This document shows positions 41,469-54,704 of a stretch of DNA of 64,000 nt, one piece after another. The DNA is from Calliphora vicina (taxonomy: Eukaryota > Arthropoda > Insecta > Diptera > Calliphoridae): contig NW_027052602.1 in assembly GCF_958450345.1 (NCBI RefSeq), positions 62,001 through 126,000 of the forward strand. The letters are read 5' to 3'. Numbering within the stretch: position 1 is the stretch's first letter; each line of letters starts with the position of its first letter. A model generated the notes under the pieces. That model saw only the letters and a list, made by a program, of their open reading frames with translations, had not been told where the DNA came from and searched no databases. Both the position numbers and the translations under genes were made by a program.

Positions 41469-44400
41469 AAATCGCAATTCTAAAGGCCCCTAAAGTGCTA
41501 GGAAGCTACATTTTTTATATTTGGATGGCATGAGATCGTAGCTTTCTAACAGGGTATAACTTAAGTAGCTAGCATAAATAGTACCCGATATATATGCGGG
41601 TATACCCCAGTTTTTAACGACTTCATATAAATCGCAATTTTAAAAGGCCCTAAAGAGCTAGAAAGCTAATTTTTTTTATATTTAAATGGCATGAGATTGT
41701 AGGTTTCTAACAAGGTATAACTTAAGTAGCTGGCATAAATAGTACCCGATATATATGCGGGTATATCGGACATTTTTCGAAAAATGTTACAAAATTACCC
41801 CAGTTTTTAACGACTTCATATAAATCGCAATTTTAAAAGGCCCTAAAGAGCTAGGAAGCTAAATTTTTTTATATTTGGATGGCATGAGATTGTAGCTTTC
41901 TAACAAGGTATAACTTAAGTAGCTAGCATAAACAGTACCCGATATATATGCGGGTATACCCCAGTTTTTAACGACTTCATATAAATCGCAATTCTAAAGG
42001 CCCCTAAAGAGCTAGAAAGCTAAATTTTTTTATATTTAAATGGCATGAGATTGTAGCTTTCTAACAAGGTATAACTTAAGTAGCTGGCATAAATAGTACC
42101 CGATATATATGCGGGTATATCGGACATTTTTCGAAAAATTTTACAAAATTACCCCAGTTTTTAACGACTTCATATCAATCGCAATTCTAAAGGCCCCTAA
42201 AGAGCTAGAAAGCTAAATTTTTTTATATTTAAATGGCATGAGATTGTAGCTTTCTAACAAGGTATAACTTAAGTAGCTAGCATAAACAGTACCCGATATA
42301 TATGCGGGTATACCCCAGTTTTTAACGACTTCATATAAATCGCAATTCTAAAGGCCCCTAAAGAGCTAGAAAGCTAAATTTTTTTATATTTAAATGGCAT
42401 GAGATTGTAGCTTTCTAACAAGGTATAACTTAAGTAGCTGGCATAAATAGTACCCGATATATATGCGGGTATATCGGACATTTTTCGAAAAATTTTACAA
42501 AATTACCCCAGTTTTTAACGACTTCATATCAATCGCAATTCTAAAGGCCCCTAAAGAGCTAGAAAGCTAAATTTTTTTATATTTAAATGGCATGAGATTG
42601 TAGCTTTCTAACAAGGTATAACTTAAGTAGCTAGCATAAATAGTACCCGATATATATGCGGGTATATCGGACATTTTTCGAAAAATGTCCCAAAATTACC
42701 CAGTTTTTAACGACTTCATATAAATCGCAATTTTAAAAGGCCCTAAAGAGCTAGGAAGCTAAATTTTTCTATATTTGGATGGCATGAGATTGTAGCTTTC
42801 TAACAAGGTCTAACATAAGTAGCTAGCATAAACAGTACCCGATATATATGCGGGTATACCCCAGTTTTTAACGACTTCATATCAATCGCAATTCTAAAGG
42901 CCCCTAAAGAGCTAGAAAGCTAAATTTTTTTATATTTAAATGGCATGAGATTGTAGCTTTCTAACAAGGTATAACTTAAGTAGCTAGCATAAATAGTACC
43001 CGATATATATGCGGGTATATCGGACATTTTTCGAAAAATGTCCCAAAATTACCCAGTTTTTAACGACTTCATATAAATCGCAATTTTAAAAGGCCTAAAG
43101 AGCTAGGAAGCTAAATTTTTCTATATTTGGATGGCATGAGATTGTAGCTTTCTAACAAGGTCTAACATAAGTAGCTAGCATAAACAGTACCCGATATATA
43201 TGCGGGTATACCCCAGTTTTTAACGACTTCATATAAATCGCAATTCTAAAGGCCCCTAAAGTGCTAGGAAGCTACATTTTTTATATTTGGATGGCATGAG
43301 ATCGTAGCTTTCTAACAGGGTATAACTTAAGTAGCTAGCATAAATAGTACCCGATATATATGCGGGTATATCGGACATTTTTCGAAAAATGTCCCAAAAT
43401 TACCCAGTTTTTAACGACTTCATATAAATCGCAATTTTAAAAGGCCCTAAAGAGCTAGGAAGCTAAATTTTTCTATATTTGGATGGCATGAGATTGTAGC
43501 TTTCTAACAAGGTCTAACATAAGTAGCTAGCATAAACAGTACCCGATATATATGCGGGTATACCCCAGTTTTTAACGACTTCATATAAATCGCAATTCTA
43601 AAGGCCCCTAAAGTGCTAGGAAGCTACATTTTTTATATTTGGATGGCATGAGATCGTAGCTTTCTAACAGGGTATAACTTAAGTAGCTAGCATAAATAGT
43701 ACCCGATATATATGCGGGTATATCGGACATTTTTCGAAAATGTCCCAAAATTACCCAGTTTTTAACGACTTCATATAAATCGCAATTTTAAAAGGCCCTA
43801 AAGAGCTAGGAAGCTAAATTTTTCTATATTTGGATGGCATGAGATTGTAGCTTTCTAACAAGGTCTAACATAAGTAGCTAGCATAAACAGTACCCGATAT
43901 ATATGCGGGTATACCCCAGTTTTTAACGACTTCATATAAATCGCAATTTTAAAAGGCCCTAAAGAGCTAGGAAGCTAAATTTTTTTATATTTAAATGGCA
44001 TGAGATTGTAGCTTTCTAACAAGGTATAACTTAAGTAGCTGGCATAAATAGTACCCGATATATATGCGGGTATATCGGACATTTTTCGAAAAATTTTACA
44101 AAATTACCCCAGTTTTTAACGACTTCATATCAATCGCAATTCTAAAGGCCCCTAAAGAGCTAGAAAGCTAAATTTTTTATATTTAAATGGCATGAGATTG
44201 TAGCTTTCTAACAAGGTATAACTTAAGTAGCTAGCATAAATAGTACCCGATATATATGCGGGTATACCCCAGTTTTTAACGACTTCATATAAATCGCAAT
44301 TCTAAAGGCCCCTAAAGTGCTAGGAAGCTACATTTTTTATATTTGGATGGCATGAGATCGTAGCTTTCTAACAGGGTATAACTTAAGTAGCTAGCATAAA

Positions 44401-47400
44401 TAGTACCCGATATATATGCGGGTATATCGGACATTTTTCGAAAAAATGTCCCAAATTACCCAGTTTTTAACGACTTCATATAAATCGCAATTTTAAAAGG
44501 CCCTAAAGAGCTAGGAAGCTAAATTTTTCTATATTTGGATGGCATGAGATTGTAGCTTTCTAACAAGGTCTAACATAAGTAGCTAGCATAAACAGTACCC
44601 GATATATATGCGGGTATACCCCAGTTTTTAACGACTTCATATAAATCGCAATTCTAAAGGCCCCTAAAGTGCTAGGAAGCTACATTTTTTATATTTGGAT
44701 GGCATGAGATCGTAGCTTTCTAACAGGGTATAACTTAAGTAGCTAGCATAAATAGTACCCGATATATATGCGGGTATACCCCAGTTTTTAACGACTTCAT
44801 ATAAATCGCAATTTTAAAAGGCCCTAAAGAGCTAGAAAGCTAATTTTTTTTATATTTAAATGGCATGAGATTGTAGGTTTCTAACAAGGTATAACTTAAG
44901 TAGCTGGCATAAATAGTACCCGATATATATGCGGGTATATCGGACATTTTTCGAAAAATGTTACAAAATTACCCCAGTTTTTAACGACTTCATATAAATC
45001 GCAATTTTAAAAGGCCCTAAAGAGCTAGGAAGCTAAATTTTTTTATATTTGGATGGCATGAGATTGTAGCTTTCTAACAAGGTATAACTTAAGTAGCTAG
45101 CATAAACAGTACCCGATATATATATGCGGGTATACCCCAGTTTTTAACGACTTCATATAAATCGCAATTCTAAAGGCCCCTAAAGAGCTAGAAAGCTAAA
45201 TTTTTTTATATTTAAATGGCATGAGATTGTAGCTTTCTAACAAGGTATAACTTAAGTAGCTGGCATAAATAGTACCCGATATATATGCGGGTATATCGGA
45301 CATTTTTCGAAAAATTTTACAAAATTACCCCAGTTTTTAACGACTTCATATCAATCGCAATTCTAAAGGCCCCTAAAGAGCTAGAAAGCTAAATTTTTTT
45401 ATATTTAAATGGCATGAGATTGTAGCTTTCTAACAAGGTATAACTTAAGTAGCTAGCATAAATAGTACCCGATATATATGCGGGTATATCTGACATTTTT
45501 CGAAAAATGTCCCAAAATTACCCAGTTTTTAACGACTTCATATAAATCGCAATTTTAAAAGGCCCTAAAGAGCTAGGAAGCTAAATTTTTCTATATTTGG
45601 ATGGCATGAGATTGTAGCTTTCTAACAAGGTCTAACATAAGTAGCTAGCATAAACAGTACCCGATATATATGCGGGTATACCCCAGTTTTTAACGACTTC
45701 ATATCAATCGCAATTCTAAAGGCCCCTAAAGAGCTAGAAAGCTAAATTTTTTTATATTTAAATGGCATGAGATTGTAGCTTTCTAACAAGGTATAACTTA
45801 AGTAGCTAGCATAAATAGTACCCGATATATATGCGGGTATATCGGACATTTTTCGAAAAATGTCCCAAAATTACCCAGTTTTTAACGACTTCATATAAAT
45901 CGCAATTTTAAAAGGCCCTAAAGAGCTAGGAAGCTAAATTTTTCTATATTTGGATGGCATGAGATTGTAGCTTTCTAACAAGGTCTAACATAAGTAGCTA
46001 GCATAAACAGTACCCGATATATATGCGGGTATACCCCAGTTTTTAACGACTTCATATAAATCGCAATTCTAAAGGCCCCTAAAGTGCTAGGAAGCTACAT
46101 TTTTTATATTTGGATGGCATGAGATCGTAGCTTTCTAACAGGGTATAACTTAAGTAGCTAGCATAAATAGTACCCGATATATATGCGGGTATATCGGACA
46201 TTTTTCGAAAAATGTCCCAAAATTACCCAGTTTTTAACGACTTCATATAAATCGCAATTTTAAAAGGCCCTAAAGAGCTAGGAAGCTAAATTTTTCTATA
46301 TTTGGATGGCATGAGATTGTAGCTTTCTAACAAGGTCTAACATAAGTAGCTAGCATAAACAGTACCCGATATATATGCGGGTATACCCCAGTTTTTAACG
46401 ACTTCATATAAATCGCAATTTTAAAAGGCCCTAAAGAGCTAGGAAGCTAAATTTTTTTATATTTGGATTGCATGAGATTGTAGCTTTCTAACAAGGTATA
46501 ACTTAAGTAGCTAGCATAAATAGTACCCGATATATATGCTGGTATATCGGACATTTTTCGAAAAATGTCCCAAAATTACCCAGTTTTTAACGACTTCATA
46601 TAAATCGCAATTTTAAAAGGCCCTAAAGAGCTAGGAAATTTTATATTTAAATTTTTCTATATTTGGATGGCATGAGATTGTAGCTTTCTAACAAGGTATA
46701 ACTTAAGTAGCTAGCATAAATAGTACCCGATATATATGCGGGTATACCCCAGTTTTTAACGACTTCATATAAATCGCAATTTTAAAAGGCCCTAAAGAGC
46801 TAGAAAGCTAATTTTTTTTATATTTAAATGGCATGAGATTGTAGGTTTCTAACAAGGTATAACTTAAGTAGCTGGCATAAATAGTACCCGATATATATGC
46901 GGGTATATCGGACATTTTTCGAAAAATGTTACAAAATTACCCCAGTTTTTAACGACTTCATATAAATCGCAATTTTAAAAGGCCCTAAAGAGCTAGGAAG
47001 CTAAATTTTTTTATATTTGGATGGCATGATATTGTAGCTTTCTAACAAAGTATAACTTAAGTAGCTAGCATAAACAGTACCCGATATATATGCGGGTATA
47101 CCGGACATTTTTCGAAAAATGTCCCAAAATTACCCAGTTTTTAACGACTTCATATAAATCGCAATTCTAAAGGCCCCTAAAGTGCTAGGAAGCTACATTT
47201 TTTTATATTTGGATGGCATGAGATTGTAGCTTTCTAACAAGGTATAACTTAAGTAGCTAGCATAAACAGTACCCGATATATATGCGGGTATACCCCAGTT
47301 TTTAACGACTTCATATAAATCGCAATTCTAAAGGCCCCTAAAGAGCTAGAAAGCTAAATTTTTTTATATTTAAATGGCATGAGATTGTAGCTTTCTAACA

Positions 47401-49434
47401 AGGTATAACTTAAGTAGCTGGCATAAATAGTACCCGATATATATGCGGGTATATCGGACATTTTTCGAAAAATTTTACAAAATTACCCCAGTTTTTAACG
47501 ACTTCATATCAATCGCAATTCTAAAGGCCCCTAAAGAGCTAGAAAGCTAAATTTTTTTATATTTAAATGGCATGAGATTGTAGCTTTCTAACAAGGTATA
47601 ACTTAAGTAGCTAGCATAAATAGTACCCGATATATATGCGGGTATACCCCAGTTTTTAACGACTTCATATAAATCGCAATTCTAAAGGCCCCTAAAGTGC
47701 TAGGAAGCTACATTTTTTATATTTGGATGGCATGAGATCGTAGCTTTCTAACAGGGTATAACTTAAGTAGCTAGCATAAATAGTACCCGATATATATGCG
47801 GGTATATCGGACATTTTTCGAAAAATGTCCCAAAATTACCCAGTTTTTAACGACTTCATATAAATCGCAATTTTAAAAGGCCCTAAAGAGCTAGGAAGCT
47901 AAATTTTTCTATATTTGGATGGCATGAGATTGTAGCTTTCTAACAAGGTCTAACATAAGTAGCTAGCATAAACAGTACCCGATATATATGCGGGTATACC
48001 CCAGTTTTTAACGACTTCATATAAATCGCAATTCTAAAGGCCCCTAAAGTGCTAGGAAGCTACATTTTTTATATTTGGATGGCATGAGATCGTAGCTTTC
48101 TAACAGGGTATAACTTAAGTAGCTAGCATAAATAGTACCCGATATATATGCGGGTATACCCCAGTTTTTAACGACTTCATATAAATCGCAATTTTAAAAG
48201 GCCCTAAAGAGCTAGAAAGCTAATTTTTTTTATATTTAAATGGCATGAGATTGTAGGTTTCTAACAAGGTATAACTTAAGTAGCTGGCATAAATAGTACC
48301 CGATATATATGCGGGTATATCGGACATTTTTCGAAAAATGTTACAAAATTACCCCAGTTTTTAACGACTTCATATAAATCGCAATTTTAAAAGGCCCTAA
48401 AGAGCTAGGAAGCTAAATTTTTTTATATTTGGATGGCATGAGATTGTAGCTTTCTAACAAGGTATAACTTAAGTAGCTAGCATAAACAGTACCCGATATA
48501 TATGCGGGTATACCCCAGTTTTTAACGACTTCATATAAATCGCAATTCTAAAGGCCCCTAAAGAGCTAGAAAGCTAAATTTTTTTATATTTAAATGGCAT
48601 GAGATTGTAGCTTTCTAACAAGGTATAACTTAAGTAGCTGGCATAAATAGTACCCGATATATATGCGGGTATATCGGACATTTTTCGAAAAATTTTACAA
48701 AATTACCCCAGTTTTTAACGACTTCATATCAATCGCAATTCTAAAGGCCCCTAAAGAGCTAGAAAGCTAAATTTTTTTATATTTAAATGGCATGAGATTG
48801 TAGCTTTCTAACAAGGTATAACTTAAGTAGCTAGCATAAACAGTACCCGATATATATGCGGGTATACCCCAGTTTTTAACGACTTCATATAAATCGCAAT
48901 TCTAAAGGCCCCTAAAGAGCTAGAAAGCTAAATTTTTTTATATTTAAATGGCATGAGATTGTAGCTTTCTAACAAGGTATAACTTAAGTAGCTGGCATAA
49001 ATAGTACCCGATATATATGCGGGTATATCGGACATTTTTCGAAAAATTTTACAAAATTACCCCAGTTTTTAACGACTTCATATCAATCGCAATTCTAAAG
49101 GCCCCTAAAGAGCTAGAAAGCTAAATTTTTTTATATTTAAATGGCATGAGATTGTAGCTTTCTAACAAGGTATAACTTAAGTAGCTAGCATAAATAGTAC
49201 CCGATATATATGCGGGTATATCGGACATTTTTCGAAAAATGTCCCAAAATTACCCAGTTTTTAACGACTTCATATAAATCGCAATTTTAAAAGGCCCTAA
49301 AGAGCTAGGAAGCTAAATTTTTCTATATTTGGATGGCATGAGATTGTAGCTTTCTAACAAGGTCTAACATAAGTAGCTAGCATAAACAGTACCCGATATA
49401 TATGCGGGTATACCCCAGTTTTTAACGACTTCAT
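39450..49434 (+). repeat. Duplication of about 3.4 kb at offset 6554: 39450-42880 versus 46004-49434
   Basis: Pairings 39594/46148, 40084/46638, 41701/48255 and 42781/49335 share offset 6554. The intervening DNA holds a further related block (the TGTAGGTTTC monomer at 44875, offset 3174 from 41701), so the region is layered duplication. Confidence 0.8.
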
Positions 49435-50994
49435 ATAAATCGCAATTCTAAAGGCCCCTAAAGTGCTAGGAAGCTACATTTTTTATATTTGGATGGCATG
49501 AGATCGTAGCTTTCTAACAGGGTATAACTTAAGTAGCTAGCATAAATAGTACCCGATATATATGCGGGTATATCGGACATTTTTCGAAAAATGTCCCAAA
49601 ATTACCCCAGTTTTTAACGACTTCATATAAATCGCAATTCTAAAGGCCCCTAAAGTGCTAGGAAGCTAGTTTTTTTATATTTGGATTGCATGAGATTGTA
49701 GCTTTCTAACAAAGTATAACTTAAGTAGCTAGCATAAACAGTACCCGATATATATGCGGGTATATCGGACATTTTTCGAAAAATGTCCCAAAATTACCCA
49801 GTTTTTAACGACTTCATATAAATCGCAATTTTAAAAGGCCCTAAAGAGCTAGGAAGCTAAATTTTTCTATATTTGGATGGCATGAGATTGTAGCTTTCTA
49901 ACAAGGTCTAACATAAGTAGCTAGCATAAACAGTACCCGATATATATGCGGGATGGCATGAGATCGTAGCTTTCTAACAGGGTATAACTTAAGTAGCTAG
50001 CATAAATAGTACCCGATATATATGCGGGTATATCGGACATTTTTCGAAAAATGTCCCAAAATTACCCCAGTTTTTAACGACTTCATATAAATCGCAATTC
50101 TAAAGGCCCCTAAAGTGCTAGGAAGCTAGTTTTTTTATATTTGGATTGCATGAGATTGTAGCTTTCTAACAAAGTATAACTTAAGTAGCTAGCATAAACA
50201 GTACCCGATATATATGCGGGTATATCGGACATTTTTCGAAAAATGTCCCAAAATTACCCAGTTTTTAACGACTTCATATAAATCGCAATTTTAAAAGGCC
50301 CTAAAGAGCTAGGAAGCTAAATTTTTCTATATTTGGATGGCATGAGATTGTAGCTTTCTAACAAGGTCTAACATAAGTAGCTAGCATAAACAGTACCCGA
50401 TATATATGCGGGTATACCCCAGTTTTTAACGACTTCATATAAATCGCAATTCTAAAGGCCCCTAAAGGTCTAACATAAGTAGCTAGCATAAACAGTACCC
50501 GATATATATGCGGGTATACCCCAGTTTTTAACGACTTCATATAAATCGCAATTCTAAAGGCCCCTAAAGTGCTAGGAAGCTACATTTTTTATATTTGGAT
50601 GGCATGAGATCGTAGCTTTCTAACAGGGTATAACTTAAGTAGCTAGCATAAATAGTACCCGATATATATGCGGGTATATCGGACATTTTTCGAAAAATGT
50701 CCCAAAATTACCCAGTTTTTAACGACTTCATATAAATCGCAATTTTAAAAGGCCCTAAAGAGCTAGGAAGCTAAATTTTTCTATATTTGGATGGCATGAG
50801 ATTGTAGCTTTCTAACAAGGTCTAACATAAGTAGCTAGCATAAACAGTACCCGATATATATGCGGGTATACCCCAGTTTTTAACGACTTCATATAAATCG
50901 CAATTCTAAAGGCCCCTAAAGTGCTAGGAAGCTACATTTTTTATATTTGGATGGCATGAGATCGTAGCTTTCTAACAGGGTATAACTTAAGTAG

Positions 50995-53572
50995 GATTGC
51001 ATGAGATTGTAGCTTTCTAACAAAGTATAACTTAAGTAGCTAGCATAAACAGTACCCGATATATATGCGGGTATATCGGACATTTTTCGAAAAATGTCCC
51101 AAAATTACCCAGTTTTTAACGACTTCATATAAATCGCAATTTTAAAAGGCCCTAAAGAGCTAGGAAGCTAAATTTTTCTATATTTGGATGGCATGAGATT
51201 GTAGCTTTCTAACAAGGTCTAACATAAGTAGCTAGCATAAACAGTACCCGATATATATGCGGGATGGCATGAGATCGTAGCTTTCTAACAGGGTATAACT
51301 TAAGTAGCTAGCATAAATAGTACCCGATATATATGCGGGTATATCGGACATTTTTCGAAAAATGTCCCAAAATTACCCCAGTTTTTAACGACTTCATATA
51401 AATCGCAATTCTAAAGGCCTCTAAAGTGCTAGGAAGCTAGTTTTTTTATATTTGGATTGCATGAGATTGTAGCTTTCTAACAAAGTATAACTTAAGTAGC
51501 TAGCATAAACAGTACCCGATATATATGCGGGTATATCGGACATTTTTCGAAAAATGTCCCAAAATTACCCAGTTTTTAACGACTTCATATAAATCGCAAT
51601 TTTAAAAGGCCCTAAAGAGCTAGGAAGCTAAATTTTTCTATATTTGGATGGCATGAGATTGTAGCTTTCTAACAAGGTCTAACATAAGTAGCTAGCATAA
51701 ACAGTACCCGATATATATGCGGGTATACCCCAGTTTTTAACGACTTCATATAAATCGCAATTCTAAAGGCCCCTAAAGTGCTAGGAAGCTACATTTTTTA
51801 TATTTGGATGGCATGAGATCGTAGCTTTCTAACAGGGTATAACTTAGGTAGCTAGCATAAATAGTACCCGATATATATGCGGGTATATCGGACATTTTTC
51901 GAAAAATTTTACAAAATTACCCCAGTTTTTAACGACTTCATATCAATCGCAATTCTAAAGGCCCCTAAAGAGCTAGAAAGCTAAATTTTTTTATATTTAA
52001 ATGGCATGAGATTGTAGCTTTCTAACAAGGTATAACTTAAGTAGCTAGCATAAATAGTACCCGATATATATGCGGGTATATCGGACATTTTTCGAAAAAT
52101 GTCCCAAAATTACCCCAGTTTTTAACGACTTCATATAAATCGCAATTCTAAAGGCCCCTAAAGTGCTAGGAAGCTACATTTTTTATATTTGGATGGCATG
52201 AGATCGTAGCTTTCTAACAGGGTATAACTTAAGTAGCTAGCATAAATAGTACCCGATATATATGCGGGTATATCGGACATTTTTCGAAAAATGTCCCAAA
52301 ATTACCCCAGTTTTTAACGACTTCATATAAATCGCAATTCTAAAGGCCCCTAAAGTGCTAGGAAGCTAGTTTTTTTATATTTGGATTGCATGAGATTGTA
52401 GCTTTCTAACAAAGTATAACTTAAGTAGCTAGCATAAACAGTACCCGATATATATGCGGGTATATCGGACATTTTTCGAAAAATGTCCCAAAATTACCCA
52501 GTTTTTAACGACTTCATATAAATCGCAATTTTAAAAGGCCCTAAAGAGCTAGGAAGCTAAATTTTTCTATATTTGGATGGCATGAGATTGTAGCTTTCTA
52601 ACAAGGTCTAACATAAGTAGCTAGCATAAACAGTACCCGATATATATGCGGGATGGCATGAGATCGTAGCTTTCTAACAGGGTATAACTTAAGTAGCTAG
52701 CATAAATAGTACCCGATATATATGCGGGTATATCGGACATTTTTCGAAAAATGTCCCAAAATTACCCCAGTTTTTAACGACTTCATATAAATCGCAATTC
52801 TAAAGGCCCCTAAAGTGCTAGGAAGCTAGTTTTTTTATATTTGGATTGCATGAGATTGTAGCTTTCTAACAAAGTATAACTTAAGTAGCTAGCATAAACA
52901 GTACCCGATATATATGCGGGTATATCGGACATTTTTCGAAAAATGTCCCAAAATTACCCAGTTTTTAACGACTTCATATAAATCGCAATTTTAAAAGGCC
53001 CTAAAGAGCTAGGAAGCTAAATTTTTCTATATTTGGATGGCATGAGATTGTAGCTTTCTAACAAGGTCTAACATAAGTAGCTAGCATAAACAGTACCCGA
53101 TATATATGCGGGTATACCCCAGTTTTTAACGACTTCATATAAATCGCAATTCTAAAGGCCCCTAAAGTGCTAGGAAGCTACATTTTTTATATTTGGATGG
53201 CATGAGATCGTAGCTTTCTAACAGGGTATAACTTAGGTAGCTAGCATAAATAGTACCCGATATATATGCGGGTATATCGGACATTTTTCGAAAAATTTTA
53301 CAAAATTACCCCAGTTTTTAACGACTTCATATCAATCGCAATTCTAAAGGCCCCTAAAGAGCTAGAAAGCTAAATTTTTTTATATTTAAATGGCATGAGA
53401 TTGTAGCTTTCTAACAAGGTATAACTTAAGTAGCTAGCATAAATAGTACCCGATATATATGCGGGTATATCGGACATTTTTCGAAAAATGTCCCAAAATT
53501 ACCCCAGTTTTTAACGACTTCATATAAATCGCAATTCTAAAGGCCCCTAAAGTGCTAGGAAGCTACATTTTT
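50995..53572 (+). repeat. Duplication of about 1.2 kb at offset 1389: 50995-52183 versus 52384-53572
   Basis: Pairings 51262/52651 (fused GCGGGATGGCATG monomer) and 51841/53230 (rare AACTTAGGTAGC variant) give offset 1389. The first copy has GGCCTCTAAAG where the second has GGCCCCTAAAG. Confidence 0.8.
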
Positions 53573-54704
53573 TTTATATTTAAATGGCATGAGATTGTAG
53601 CTTTCTAACAAGGTATAACTTAAGTAGCTAGCATAAATAGTACCCGATATATATGCGGGTGTATCGGACATTTTTCGAAAAATGTCCCAAAATTACCCCA
53701 GTTTTTAACGACTTCATATAAATCGCAATTCTAAAGGCCCCTAAAGTGCTAGGAAGCTAGTTTTTTTATATTTGGATTGCATGAGATTGTAGCTTTCTAA
53801 CAAAGTATAACTTAAGTAGCTAGCATAAACAGTACCCGATATATATGCGGGTATATCGGACATTTTTCGAAAAATGTCCCAAAATTACCCAGTTTTTAAC
53901 GACTTCATATAAATCGCAATTTTAAAAGGCCCTAAAGAGCTAGGAAGCTAAATTTTTTTATATTTGGATGGCATGATATTGTAACTTTCTAACAAAGTAT
54001 AACTTAAGTAGCTAGCATAAACAGTACCCGATATATATGCGGGTATATCGGACATTTTTCGAAAAATGTCCCAAAATTACCCCAGTTTTTAACGACTTCA
54101 TATAAATCGCAATTTTAAAAGGCCCTAAAGAGCTAGAAATCTAAATTTTTTTACATTTAGATGTCATGAGATTGTAGCTTTCTAACAAGGTATAACTTAA
54201 GTAGCTAGCATAAATAGTACCCGATATATATGCGGGTATATCGGACATTTTTCGAAAAATGCCCCTAAAGAGCTAGGAAGCTAGTTTTTTTATATTTGGA
54301 TTGCATGATATTGTAGCTTTCTAACAAGGTATAACTTAAGTAGCTAGCATAAACAGTACCCGATATATATGCGGGTATATCGGACATTTTTCGAAAAATG
54401 TCCCAAAATTACCCCAGTTTTTAACGACTTCATATAAATCGCAATTCTAAAGGCCCCTAAAGAGCTAGGAAGCTAGTTTTTTTATATTTGGATGGCATGA
54501 GATTGTAGCTTTCTAACAGGGTATAACTTAAGAAGCTAGCATAAATAGTACCCGATATATATGCGGGTATATCGGACATTTTTCGAAAAATGTTACAAAA
54601 TTACCCCAGTTTTTAACGACTTCATATAAATCGCAATTTTAAAAGGCCCTAAAGAGCTAGAAAGCTAAATTTTTTTATATTTAAATGGCATGAGATTGTA
54701 GCTT

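Noticed and set aside
50358..50540. 60-codon minus-strand ORF with an internal repeat
   Set aside because: It arises from a fused monomer pair at 50466 and has no coding features.
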